A model generated the notes under the pieces. The model was not told the origin of the DNA. It saw only the letters and a list, made by a program, of their open reading frames with translations, and made no database searches. This document shows, piece after piece, positions 16,909 to 26,402 of a stretch of 64,000 nt of DNA. The stretch comes from Anaerolineae bacterium. Lineage in GTDB: Bacteria; Chloroflexota; Anaerolineae; Aggregatilineales; Phototrophicaceae. The stretch spans positions 105,820 through 169,819 of the forward strand of contig JADLAY010000002.1 in assembly GCA_020849765.1 (NCBI GenBank), given 5' to 3'. Position 1 is the stretch's first letter. Each line of letters opens with the position of its first letter. The position numbers and the translations under genes are program-made.

Positions 16909-18129
16909 CTACTGGCTCGACTCGTCGACCAGGGCTCTCACAGCGGGCGTATCAAAGATGATGAACTCCGTCACTCCACGCGCGCTCAGCGTGTCCGCAA
17001 GGCTGTTGCGGTCGAACGGCAGCGCATCCGCCGCCAGCATAATGCTGGAGTCCATCGACGCGGCGTTGACCACCATCACGTCGTGATAGATGCTCAGCAG
17101 CGCCCCCGCCACCTCGCTCGACTTGGGATTGTCCACTCCGAAGCGCCCAATTGTCCGCGTGACCTGCACATCCCCGCCGATCGCCTGATCGATGATGGTC
17201 TCTACGGAGACATCGGGATTGTGACCGGCGCCCGCGGGAACCGATGCTTCGACCGTGGCCCACGACAGCAAGAACAGGTTCAACCCGATCAGCAGCGCGC
17301 CCACCACGACCACCAGACCGCGTGCCGGAATGTCGCGGATGGCGTTCTGAAGATCTACTAACGGTGTGTGCGTGCCGTTCGCTAATGGCGTAGAATCCGC
17401 TGCCTCATAGGGGTCGCTCGCGTAACGGCTGAGCGGCGGGTGGAACTCGTAGACGTAATCCTGATCGACAATGTACGCGAGCAGGGCGTAGATGAGCACC
17501 ACCAGGCCCAACATCTTGCACAGTTCCTCGACCGTGCCAATCACCAGAGAGGCGAGTGTGACGCCACCATCCACAACCCCCTGATTGGCGCTCACCACGT
17601 CCACCACCAGCGCTCCGCCGATGTAAAGGACTCCTGCCAGGATCAGGAGATTGCGCGTTCGCGACGGCAGATGGAGCAAGAAACGCAGATAGAGGAGAGC
17701 AAAGATCAGCACGAGCGGTGCTACGACGATTTGCCAGCCGTAACCTGTGACGCTCGGCGTTTGCTGGATCATATCCGCCACAATCGCGTGGATGGCTGCC
17801 CCTTCATCTATCGACAGATAGAGGAAGATGGCTGCCAACCCGAACCAGTGGTAGCTGTAACGATCCTCCTTGGCGCGTTCGCTGGTTGCGATCAGCACGA
17901 ACAGTGCCGAAGCACCGAACAGCAGGAGCGCCGAGTACCAGGTGGGGATGGTGGCTTCCGTTTTGACGCTGAATACGTCGATGGTCAGCAGAACCTGCCA
18001 ATTCGTCGCACTGGAGGGAACAGCGTTGATGACATATTCAGCCACGAAACTTTGTAGGGCAAGATAGAGGGCTATGAGACCCAGAATCAGGCCGATCTTA
18101 CGCGGATTGATGCCGTATGCGAGCCACAT
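16909..18129 (-). CDS. Multi-pass membrane protein of unknown function
   Basis: 406 aa. About seven transmembrane helices fill residues ~8-240 (for example KIGLILGLIALYLALQSFV, LLLFGASALFVLIA, NLLILAGVLYIGGALVV, MLGLVVLIYALLAYIV), and one more lies near ~285-305. A soluble region between about 240 and 280 and a C-terminal domain of ~90 residues (after VPAGAGHNPD) follow; the latter has alternating strands and helices such as GVTEFIIFDTPAVRALVDE. An acidic ...SIDEGAAIHAIV stretch lies in the membrane part. I do not recognise the family. It converges on the PASTA gene with only 35 bases between and has its own upstream region of about 250 bases. Confidence 0.6.
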   Translation of the reverse strand: MWLAYGINPRKIGLILGLIALYLALQSFVAEYVINAVPSSATNWQVLLTIDVFSVKTEATIPTWYSALLLFGASALFVLIATSERAKEDRYSYHWFGLAAIFLYLSIDEGAAIHAIVADMIQQTPSVTGYGWQIVVAPLVLIFALLYLRFLLHLPSRTRNLLILAGVLYIGGALVVDVVSANQGVVDGGVTLASLVIGTVEELCKMLGLVVLIYALLAYIVDQDYVYEFHPPLSRYASDPYEAADSTPLANGTHTPLVDLQNAIRDIPARGLVVVVGALLIGLNLFLLSWATVEASVPAGAGHNPDVSVETIIDQAIGGDVQVTRTIGRFGVDNPKSSEVAGALLSIYHDVMVVNAASMDSSIMLAADALPFDRNSLADTLSARGVTEFIIFDTPAVRALVDESSQ

Positions 18130-18380
18130 GCTAGGAACCTTATCGACTGATGCCGTCGCTGCTTTCTATACCGCAGCACAGGCGCGAATGTCGCAAAGAA
18201 GGTTGAACTTGAGGGGAAGTGATGAGAGAAGGCTGTGGCAACTCAGATTGAATCAGATGCGAGCGCGGCTGTGCCCGCGGGGAGGATTCAGCGCAGAAAG
18301 ACGACGTGGGCAGTTCACACCGCCCACGCAAAACATGACTGATGGACACTGTCGGGCAGATGCGCGCCCGCGCTCGACGA

Positions 18381-19247
<867 letters not shown>

Positions 19248-19263
19248 AATGGAACTCCTATGT

Positions 19264-20628
19264 TTAATTCACGAGCCAGAGATATGGCTGTTCAATATAA
19301 CGCTTGATCTGCTGCAAGAAACGCGCTGCCGGGGCGCCATCGACCAACCGGTGATCGAACGTCAGGCTGAGGAACATCATGTGCCGGATCGCCACGCGCT
19401 CGGCCTCGGCATCGAGCACGACCTGCTTGGCGACGATGCGCCCGACGCCGAGAATGGCGCACTGCGGCAGGTTGATGATCGGCGTGAAGGCGTCGATCTC
19501 GTATGGCCCCAGGTTGGTGATGGTGAAGGTGCCGCCGCTCAACGCTTCCAGGCGGATGCTGCCGTCGCGCACCTGCGCGATCAGCGCCGCGGACTCGGCT
19601 GCGATCTGGCGGATCGTCTTCGCCTGCGCCTCGCGGATGACCGGCACGAACAGGCCGCGATCGGTATCGACCGCCAGCCCCATGTGCACCGCGCGCGAGG
19701 TGACGATGCTGTCGCCATCCAGCCGAGCGTTGAGCTGCGGGTGCGCCGCCAGCGTCTCGGCGACCAGCTTGGCCAGCAGATCGTTGTAGGTCGGCACCGG
19801 GCGCGCATCGGTCTGGCCGGCTGCCTTCAGGCTCGCCCGCACTTTGACCAGCTCGGTTGCGTCGACTTCGGTCGTCAACGTGACGGGCGCGGTCGTGTGC
19901 GAGCTGGCCGCCATGCGTTCGGCGATCACCTGGCGCAGGCGCGGGATCGGCGCCCGCGTTTCGTCCGCGGTGGTCGGTGCGGGAGATGGCTGGGCTGCCG
20001 CCCGTTCGACCGCCTCGCGCGTGATCCGCTGCCCAGGCAGCTGCGCGGCGAGCGCATCGACATCCACACCCAGTTCGCCCGCGGCACGGCGAGCGACCGG
20101 GGAGACACGCGCCGCCGCCGGGCGATTCTGCGCTGCCGCGCGCACGTCGCGCTCGACGATCCGGCCCGTGCGCCCGCTGCCCTGGAGCGCCGTCCATTCG
20201 ACGCCCAACTCCCCGGCGACCCGCTTGGCGCGCGGGCTGATCGCCGGCAGGCCATTGGCATGATCGCCATTCGTCGCGGGTGCGCTCACCGGCGCGGAGA
20301 CAAGCGGCACAGGCTCAGCAGGCGCGCTTGTGGATGCGGCAGGCTGCGACGATGTCGCGCCGCTCGCGAACGGCGGCTCCTCCCCTGGCTGCACGATATA
20401 AGCCAGCAGTGTGCCGACGGGCACGAGTTTCCCGACCACGTCGCTGTCCGGCGGGATGCGGAAGATGCCCGCGTCGAACGCTTCGACCTCGTTGAGCGCC
20501 TTATCGCTCTCGACCGTGAACAGGATGTCGCCCGGCGCGACCAGGTCGCCGTCATGCTTGATCCACTCGACCAGCGTGCCTTCTTCCATCGTCCAGCCGA
20601 GACGCGGCATCACAATTTCGACCGCCAT
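19264..20628 (-). CDS. Dihydrolipoamide acyltransferase (E2), set 2, with two subunit-binding domains
   Basis: 454 aa. Lipoyl domain at 1-80, with Lys43 in VESDKALNEVE. Two peripheral subunit-binding domains follow in tandem: ~130-166 (SPRAKRVAGELG ... GSGRTGRIVERDV) and ~175-211 (SPVARRAAGELG ... GQRITREAVERA). The acyltransferase domain starts at ~220, and the catalytic motif DHRLVDG is intact at 425-431. It would take acyl groups from the E1 beta/alpha pair encoded upstream. Its place inside a sugar-acid operon suggests oxidation of the pyruvate or other oxoacid produced there. Confidence 0.9.
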   Translation of the reverse strand: MAVEIVMPRLGWTMEEGTLVEWIKHDGDLVAPGDILFTVESDKALNEVEAFDAGIFRIPPDSDVVGKLVPVGTLLAYIVQPGEEPPFASGATSSQPAASTSAPAEPVPLVSAPVSAPATNGDHANGLPAISPRAKRVAGELGVEWTALQGSGRTGRIVERDVRAAAQNRPAAARVSPVARRAAGELGVDVDALAAQLPGQRITREAVERAAAQPSPAPTTADETRAPIPRLRQVIAERMAASSHTTAPVTLTTEVDATELVKVRASLKAAGQTDARPVPTYNDLLAKLVAETLAAHPQLNARLDGDSIVTSRAVHMGLAVDTDRGLFVPVIREAQAKTIRQIAAESAALIAQVRDGSIRLEALSGGTFTITNLGPYEIDAFTPIINLPQCAILGVGRIVAKQVVLDAEAERVAIRHMMFLSLTFDHRLVDGAPAARFLQQIKRYIEQPYLWLVN

Positions 20629-20637
20629 CGTTTCCCC

Positions 20638-21615
20638 TCACTCTGCCAGCAGATCGCGGATCGCCTGCAAGATCTGCGTCGTATTCGGAACGACGGCGGC
20701 TTCCAGCGGTGGGCTATAGGGCGTCGGTGTGTAGACGCCGTTCAGCCGCTGGATCGGCGCGTCGAGGTCGTCAAAGCCCTGCGCGGTCACCTGCGCCGCG
20801 ATTTCCGCGCCGATCCCGCACGGTGCGAACGTCTCATCCACAATCAGCAGCCTGCCGGTCTTATGCACCGATTGCAGGATGGTCGGGATGTCGAGCGGCG
20901 CCAGCGTGCGCGGGTCGATCACCTCAATCGAGATGCCCTCGCTTGCCAGCGCGTCACACGCTTCGAGCACGCGGCGCACCATCGAGCCGACCGCGACCAC
21001 CGTCGCCATTGTCCCCTCGCGGGCGATGGCCGCCTGCCCGAACGGGATGAAGTACTCTTCTTCCGGCACCTGCGCCTTGGCGTTGAGCAGGGCCTTGTGT
21101 TCGAGGAAGATGACCGGATCATCGCCGCGCAGCGCCGTCTTGAACAGCCCCTTGGCATCGTAGGCATTGGTCGGCACGACGACGCGGAAGCCGGGGATGT
21201 TGACGAACATCGGGAAATACGAGCCGGAGTGATGGGTGGCGGAGGCGCCGCTGATGCCGATGCTGCCGCGCAGCACGAGCGGCATCTTGAGCCGCCCACT
21301 GCTCATGTACTGGATCTTGGCGACCTGGTTGATCAACTCGCCCATCGCGTCGAGGATGAAATCGACGAACATGAAGTCGACCACCGGGCGGGTGCCGGTC
21401 ATGGCCGCGCCGGTGCACATGCCGATGAAGCCGCGCTCGACAATCGGCGTGTCGCGCAGGCGCATCGGCCCGTACAGCTCGTAAAGCCCGGTAGTCGTGT
21501 TGAAGTTGCCGCCTCGCTCGCCGACGCCCTCGCCGACGACGAAGATCGACGGATCGCGCGCCATCTCTTCGGCCAGCGCCTCACGCGCGGCCGCGGTAAA
21601 GGTCAGTTCACGCAT
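20638..21615 (-). CDS. 2-oxoacid dehydrogenase E1 beta subunit, set 2
   Basis: 325 aa with the usual N-terminal pyrimidine-binding fold (VGEGVGERGGNFNTTTGLYE, DTPIVERGFIGMCTGAAMTG) and the transketolase C-terminal domain (SIEVIDPRTLAPLDIPTIL). It forms the alpha2beta2 E1 with the protein at 21957. It ends nine bases before the E2 gene and is separated from its E1 alpha partner by a 341-base gap that contains repeats. That gap is unusual, since the two chains must be made in equal amounts. Confidence 0.88.
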   Translation of the reverse strand: MRELTFTAAAREALAEEMARDPSIFVVGEGVGERGGNFNTTTGLYELYGPMRLRDTPIVERGFIGMCTGAAMTGTRPVVDFMFVDFILDAMGELINQVAKIQYMSSGRLKMPLVLRGSIGISGASATHHSGSYFPMFVNIPGFRVVVPTNAYDAKGLFKTALRGDDPVIFLEHKALLNAKAQVPEEEYFIPFGQAAIAREGTMATVVAVGSMVRRVLEACDALASEGISIEVIDPRTLAPLDIPTILQSVHKTGRLLIVDETFAPCGIGAEIAAQVTAQGFDDLDAPIQRLNGVYTPTPYSPPLEAAVVPNTTQILQAIRDLLAE

Positions 21616-21696
21616 TATTACCCTCGAAGTACATAGCCAATCCTAGCTTGACGCTCGCCTCAATCGCCACAGGGTGAAGGCGGTTGTGAAACCGGC

Positions 21697-21745
21697 GGAC
21701 GACCCAGGGGTCGTCCCTACAGAATGCAGTCGATCCGTAGGGACG
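21697..21745. repeat. Overlapping inverted repeats (REP/MITE-like)
   Basis: GGACGACCC (21697-21705) pairs perfectly with GGGTCGTCC (21708-21716) across AG. The right arm also overlaps CGTCCCTAC (21712-21720), which pairs perfectly with GTAGGGACG (21737-21745). Two mutually exclusive hairpins are possible. The core resembles the hairpin at 8257-8286. Confidence 0.6.
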
Positions 21746-21850
21746 AGGCGTGCGACCGAAGGAAGTCCCTTTAGGGGCCTCGTCCGAGATTTCACAGCAA
21801 GGTGAACAACTACAGGCGAAGATCATGTCAATCCCACTTGTTTTGTCCAC

Positions 21851-21941
21851 GAGTACCGAGCACCCTATCCCTCATCACTCATCACCCGTCCGCGCACAGT
21901 GAACTCTCCTAACTGAGCACCGAGTACCGAGCACTGAGCAC
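21851..21941. repeat. Degenerate short direct repeats
   Basis: GAGTACCGAGCAC occurs at 21851-21863 and again at 21922-21934. ACTGAGCAC occurs at 21912-21920 and 21933-21941, and TCATCAC is repeated between them. Low-complexity repeats of this kind are non-coding; no function is apparent. Confidence 0.6.
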
Positions 21942-21956
21942 CCTTATCGACTCTGC

Positions 21957-22925
21957 TTAGCTGCTAAAGATATGCTCGGCGACGGTCGCCGGGTCGGGAT
22001 ACGGGCTGTTCTTGGCGAACTCGAAGCTCTCGTCGATCAACGCCCCCACCTCGGCATCGATCGCGTCGAAATCGCTCTCGGCTGCGATGCCTTCGCTCAC
22101 GAGCAGGGCACGATAGGTCGTGATTGGATCGCGCGCTTTCCAGGCATCAAGCTCTTCCTGCGTGCGGTAGGTGCCCAGGCTGGGCATGCCTTCCGAATGG
22201 GCGCGGGTACGATAGGTCTTGCAGTCGAGCAGCGTCGGCCCCTGGCCTGCGCGCGCCCGCTGCACGCCCTCGTGGGCCGCTTGATGAACCGCCAGCACGT
22301 CGTTGCCGTCGACCGAGTAAGCGTTGATGCCATAGGTGCGGGCGCGTTCGGCCATGTCCGTGTTGCGTGTCGCGTAGGAAAAGGCCACTTCGGTCGCATA
22401 CATGTTGTTTTCGAAGACGAAGATGACGGGCAAGTCCCAGATCGCGGCCAGGTTGAGACCTTCGTGGAAAGCGCCGTTGCTGCTGGCGCCATCGCCGAAG
22501 AAAGCCACGCCGACCGCGCCGGTGTTCATCAGGCGCGAACTGTAACCGGCGCCCGTCGCCTGGAGGATGCACGGACCGACGATGCCGCTGGTGCCCATCA
22601 TGCCGACTTCCGGCGAGAACAGGTGCATACTGCCGCCGCGCCCGCGCGAGCAGCCCGTCACGCGCCCGAACAGCTCCGCCATCACCTGGCGCGGGGGGAC
22701 GCCTTTCGCCAGCGCGTGCCCATGCCCGCGATGCGTGCTGAAGACCGCATCCTGCGCCGTCAGGTTCGCGCAGACGCCGGTCGCGATCGCCTCCTGCCCG
22801 ATGTAGGTGTGGCACGCGCCGGGGATCAGCCCGGCCTGATGCGCCTTGGCTAGCTGCTCTTCCGTGCGTCGGATTTCCAGCATCTGCCGGTAGAGGGCGA
22901 GATGTTCCGCCTGTGTTAAGTTCAT
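21957..22925 (-). CDS. 2-oxoacid dehydrogenase E1 alpha subunit (acetoin/pyruvate type), set 2
   Basis: 322 aa. It has the E1 alpha pattern GACHTYIGQEAIATGV, STHRGHGHALAKG and CSRGRGGSMHLFS, and a ThDP-binding stretch FFGDGASSNGAFHEGLNLA ending in ENN. The motif GDG...NN is complete. Substrate could be pyruvate, acetoin or a branched oxoacid; the operon context favours a product of sugar-acid breakdown. Its start overlaps the stop of the D-2-hydroxyacid dehydrogenase gene by four bases, so it is translated in coupling with the pathway genes upstream. Confidence 0.88.
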   Translation of the reverse strand: MNLTQAEHLALYRQMLEIRRTEEQLAKAHQAGLIPGACHTYIGQEAIATGVCANLTAQDAVFSTHRGHGHALAKGVPPRQVMAELFGRVTGCSRGRGGSMHLFSPEVGMMGTSGIVGPCILQATGAGYSSRLMNTGAVGVAFFGDGASSNGAFHEGLNLAAIWDLPVIFVFENNMYATEVAFSYATRNTDMAERARTYGINAYSVDGNDVLAVHQAAHEGVQRARAGQGPTLLDCKTYRTRAHSEGMPSLGTYRTQEELDAWKARDPITTYRALLVSEGIAAESDFDAIDAEVGALIDESFEFAKNSPYPDPATVAEHIFSS

Positions 22926-24010
22926 TGCTCTCGGTTCTCCACAAAACGTTCTAACTTCGCCTTGAACGCCGGTCGATCCAGCACTTCGCGGTTGATCGCG
23001 TTATCCGGCACCTGGCCGCGCGCCGCCTGCAAGATGCCGCGCGAAACCTGCTCGCCGCCCGCCTTCCACACGTCGGCGGTCGCGGGGGCGAAGTGCGGCG
23101 TCAGCAGCACATTGTCCAGTTGGATCAGCGGGTCGTCGGCGGGCAGCGGCTCGACCTCGTAGACGTCCAGCCCGGCCCCGGCGATGCGCCGTTCGCGCAA
23201 TGCCTCGACCAGCGCCGCCTGATCGACCAGCGCGCCGCGCGCGATGTTGACGAGATAGGCGCTCGGCTTCATCAGCGCGAGATGTTCCGCGCGGATCATG
23301 TGAACTTTCTCCGGCGTCAGGTTCGAGTGGATGCTGACGATGTCCGCCTCGCGCATGACCGTCTCCAGCGACGTCAGCGTGACGCCGAGCGCCGCCGCCT
23401 GCGCCGGATCGGCATGCGGCGAATAGGCCAGGATGCGCATCCCGAAGGGGGCGATCAGCCGCGCCAGTTCGCGACCGCTGGCGCCCAGACCGATGATGCC
23501 GAGCGTCTTGCCCTCGATCTCCATGCCGATCACCTGCGGCTGCAAGTCCCAGCGGCCCTCGCGCGTGATGCGGTCGGACGCCCTGAGCTTCTTCGCCAGC
23601 GCCAGGATGAACATCAACGCGGTCGAGGCCGTCGAGTGATTGAGGATGTTCGGCAGGTTGAAGAGCAGCACGTCGTGATCGGTGCAGGCCTGGACGTCGA
23701 TCTTGTCGTAGCCCGCGCCCGCGCGACCGATCACGGTGAGATCGGGCACGCCCTCGGCGAAGGCGCTGGCGCGGATGTACGGGCGCAGCACGACCAGCCC
23801 GTCGGCGTCGCGCAGATGAGCGGGCTTGACTTCCATCGAGTAGAGACGATCCCAATAGGCCGGATCGGACGGGTTCGGGATGTGATCGGCGATGTAATGA
23901 TGGTCGATGAACGAGCACGTCTCGATGGCCGAGAAGCCGATGTCGCCATAGGCGCTGTTGCCCTGCGCGTCAAGATAATCGCCGGTGATGGCGAGCCGGA
24001 AGGTCTGCAT
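22922..24010 (-). CDS. NAD-dependent D-2-hydroxyacid dehydrogenase
   Basis: 362 aa, slightly longer than usual. The Rossmann motif GIIGLGASGREL is at ~171-182. The catalytic Arg, Glu and His are in VNIARGALVD, YEVEPLP and LTPHFAPAT. It would oxidise or reduce a 2-hydroxyacid/2-oxoacid pair. It is the second member of this family in the same operon (the other is at 33326), and the two are not close relatives, so they likely act on different intermediates. The next gene downstream is E1 alpha (4-base overlap); a mandelate racemase-family gene lies 8 bases upstream. Confidence 0.85.
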   Translation of the reverse strand: MQTFRLAITGDYLDAQGNSAYGDIGFSAIETCSFIDHHYIADHIPNPSDPAYWDRLYSMEVKPAHLRDADGLVVLRPYIRASAFAEGVPDLTVIGRAGAGYDKIDVQACTDHDVLLFNLPNILNHSTASTALMFILALAKKLRASDRITREGRWDLQPQVIGMEIEGKTLGIIGLGASGRELARLIAPFGMRILAYSPHADPAQAAALGVTLTSLETVMREADIVSIHSNLTPEKVHMIRAEHLALMKPSAYLVNIARGALVDQAALVEALRERRIAGAGLDVYEVEPLPADDPLIQLDNVLLTPHFAPATADVWKAGGEQVSRGILQAARGQVPDNAINREVLDRPAFKAKLERFVENREQ

Positions 24011-24018
24011 CGTCGCCC

Positions 24019-25236
24019 TCAGCCTTTCGACGCCGCGCGCGGCTGGCTGACGTCTGAGACTTCGACGTGGGCGTCCGGGCGCGAGAGCACCTCTTCACGC
24101 AGCGCCGTACCCAGCCCTGGGTGTTCCGGCAGCGACAACATGCCATCGCTGATCGGGATGCGTTCGGTCATGACCTCGCTGTACCAACCGTCGTAATACG
24201 CGCGCACGGTCTCCATGATCAGCGCGTTCGGGATGTGCAGCATCAGATGCGCCGCCGACCACAGCGCGACCGGCCCGATCGTGTCGTGGCTGGTGATCGG
24301 CAGGTAGTACGTATCCGCCAGCGAGCAGATCTTGCGCGTCTCGCTGATGCCGCCCGTCCAGGCCATGTCCGGCATGATGATGTCGGCGGCATTCTGCTCG
24401 ACCACCGCGCGGAAGCCGAAGCGTGTGAACAAGCGCTCACTGACACAGAGCGGGATCGTCGTGTCACGCTTCAGACGCGCGTAGCTCTCCGGGTTATCCG
24501 GCGGCATGATCTCTTCGAGCCAGAAGATGTCGTATGGCTCCAGCGCGCGGGCGATCTTGGTCGCTTCGGGCAGATTCCAGTGCGCGTGGCCTTCGATGGC
24601 GATCTCCATCTGGTCGCCGACCGACCGCCGGATGTCTTTGACGTAGGAGACGCCCTTCTTGATCTGCTCGCGGCTGATGTAGTGCGTCACCGGGCCCACC
24701 GCCTCGACGCCCGCGCGCTGCCCGACCGGGCCGCCGAGAGAGACGCCAAATTGATCGAAGGGCCAGATCTTCATCGCTTTGATGCCGGATGCCAGCAGTT
24801 CCGCCGCCAGCTCGCCCGTCTGTTCCAGCTCGCGCCAGCGGTGATAGTCCTGATGCTTGCCATGCGAGACGCAGGTGTTGTAGATGGCGATGCGGTCACG
24901 ATTGCGCCCGCCAAGCAGCGTGTAGATCGGCTGGCCGGTGTATTGGCCGAGGATGTCCCACAGGGCCACGTCGACAGCGCTGATGGCGCGCATCTCGCTC
25001 CCGGCAAAGCCGAAAAAGTTGACGGTGCCCATCATGTTGGCCCAGTGATTTTCGATGTCGAGCGGATTGCGCCCCAACAGCAGCGGCGCGAAGACATCGT
25101 GGATCATGGCGGCAATGGCGCGCGGGACGTAGAACGTCTCGCCCAGGCCGATCAGGCCGTCGTCAGTATGGATGCGGAGCCAGGTCGTGTTCGGCTGATC
25201 GTCAATCCAGATCGTTTCCAGGCGTGTAATTTTCAT
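24019..25236 (-). CDS. Enolase-superfamily sugar-acid dehydratase (mandelate racemase/muconate lactonising family)
   Basis: 405 aa. N-terminal capping domain (~1-125) and a TIM-barrel domain. Likely metal ligands are Glu in AIEGHAHWN (Asp is more usual), Glu in FWLEEIMPPD and Glu in CVSERLF. A catalytic His is in ITSHDTIGP. Such enzymes dehydrate aldonic acids to 2-keto-3-deoxy acids. Its start overlaps the end of the gene upstream by four bases, which encodes a second dehydratase of the same superfamily. The particular sugar acid cannot be assigned from sequence. Confidence 0.85.
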   Translation of the reverse strand: MKITRLETIWIDDQPNTTWLRIHTDDGLIGLGETFYVPRAIAAMIHDVFAPLLLGRNPLDIENHWANMMGTVNFFGFAGSEMRAISAVDVALWDILGQYTGQPIYTLLGGRNRDRIAIYNTCVSHGKHQDYHRWRELEQTGELAAELLASGIKAMKIWPFDQFGVSLGGPVGQRAGVEAVGPVTHYISREQIKKGVSYVKDIRRSVGDQMEIAIEGHAHWNLPEATKIARALEPYDIFWLEEIMPPDNPESYARLKRDTTIPLCVSERLFTRFGFRAVVEQNAADIIMPDMAWTGGISETRKICSLADTYYLPITSHDTIGPVALWSAAHLMLHIPNALIMETVRAYYDGWYSEVMTERIPISDGMLSLPEHPGLGTALREEVLSRPDAHVEVSDVSQPRAASKG

Positions 25237-26402
25237 AATTGGTCTTCAGCGCGCTGCCCCAGGCGCCTCTCCCAGCCTTCCTCATAAATATTGAGATAAG
25301 CATTGCTCTCGTAGGGATGTGCTGCCGCCACGTCCAGGTTGAGGTCGATGCCCAGCCCTGGCGCTTCCGGCAGCGAAAGATGGCCGTTGGCGTGATCGAT
25401 GGTCGGCATCCAGGTGACCAGGTCATACGTCCACGGTTCGTTGAACGGATCGAAGTGCTCCTGGATCAGGTAGTTGGGGACGCAGGCCGCCAACTGCAAA
25501 CAGACGGCCGTCGCGACCGGACCGCCGCTCTGATGCGGGGCGATCCAGGCGCCGTTGGCCTCGGCGATGTGGGCGACAGCGATCGTGTTGCGGATGCCGC
25601 CAAGTGACATCGGCTCCGGCTGCCAGATGCTGATTCCGCCCGCCAGCGACAGCGTGTAGAACGTGCCGATCTTGTCGAACTGCTCGCCCGTCGCCACGCG
25701 GATCGGGCTTTGCACCGCGACTTCGTTGGAGAGACGTTCCTGCTCCGCCGAGGTCGGCTCCTCCCACCAGTAGAGATCCAGGTCTTGCATGAAGCGCGCC
25801 ACGCGCACCGCCTCGGCGGGTGTGAAGCGGCAGTGCACGTCGATCATGATCTTGAGATCGCTGCCGAAGCGCTCGCGGATGGCGTGCAGGATGTCGTAGG
25901 CGTCCTGAAGATCGCGCTCGCCGATGAAGTTGCGCGCGGTGCCGAACGGGTCGATCTTGAGCGCCTTGAAGCCCTTGCCGACGGCAATCTCCGCCGCCGT
26001 CACGAAGTGTTCCGGCGTGCGTTCGGCGCGATACCAGCCGTTGGCATAGGCCTCGATGCTGTCGCGCACTTTGCCGCCGAGCAGTTGGTAGATCGGCACG
26101 CCCAGGCTCTTGCCGAGGATGTCCCAGCAGGCAACCTCGATCGCGGCCATCACCAGCCGGTGGATGTGGCCCGCGTCCTGAATCGTGCTGATGATCTTCT
26201 GGGCGATGGCGGTCACTTCACGCGGGTCGCGCCCGATGGCGAAGTGCTTGAGTTCGTGCACGCAGGCTTCCGTCGTCTTGATGAAGCCGTTGATGGTCGC
26301 CTCGCCGATGCCGTAGATCTCCGTGTCCGTGATGACCCGGATGAAAAGCCAGTTCTTCCACCCGGCGCTGACGGTGACCGTTTCGATGTCGATGATTTTC
26401 AT
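25233..26402 (-). CDS. Enolase-superfamily dehydratase, galactonate dehydratase-like
   Basis: 389 aa from the ATG at 26402, which overlaps the TGA of the M24 gene as TGATG; a longer GTG start at 26414 is less likely. The barrel shows an acid/base and metal set like galactonate dehydratase: KIDPFG, IDVHCRF (Asp and His), YWWEEPT (Glu), ATGEQFD (Glu) and IAPHQSGG (His). It would remove water from a C6 or C5 aldonate to give a 2-keto-3-deoxy acid. Having two different dehydratases side by side suggests the operon handles two epimeric acids or a mixture. Confidence 0.87.
   Translation of the reverse strand: MKIIDIETVTVSAGWKNWLFIRVITDTEIYGIGEATINGFIKTTEACVHELKHFAIGRDPREVTAIAQKIISTIQDAGHIHRLVMAAIEVACWDILGKSLGVPIYQLLGGKVRDSIEAYANGWYRAERTPEHFVTAAEIAVGKGFKALKIDPFGTARNFIGERDLQDAYDILHAIRERFGSDLKIMIDVHCRFTPAEAVRVARFMQDLDLYWWEEPTSAEQERLSNEVAVQSPIRVATGEQFDKIGTFYTLSLAGGISIWQPEPMSLGGIRNTIAVAHIAEANGAWIAPHQSGGPVATAVCLQLAACVPNYLIQEHFDPFNEPWTYDLVTWMPTIDHANGHLSLPEAPGLGIDLNLDVAAAHPYESNAYLNIYEEGWERRLGQRAEDQL

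Larger units (their letters stand above)
21616..21956. other. Repeat-containing gap of 341 bases between E1 alpha and E1 beta genes
   Basis: I see no gene. The gap holds the REP-like inverted repeats at 21697-21745 and a degenerate direct-repeat array at 21851-21941. It interrupts an otherwise tightly packed operon and looks like inserted intergenic repeat material. Confidence 0.55.

Noticed and set aside
21851..21941. CRISPR array
   Set aside because: The direct repeats are only 9-13 bases with irregular spacing and no cas genes nearby.
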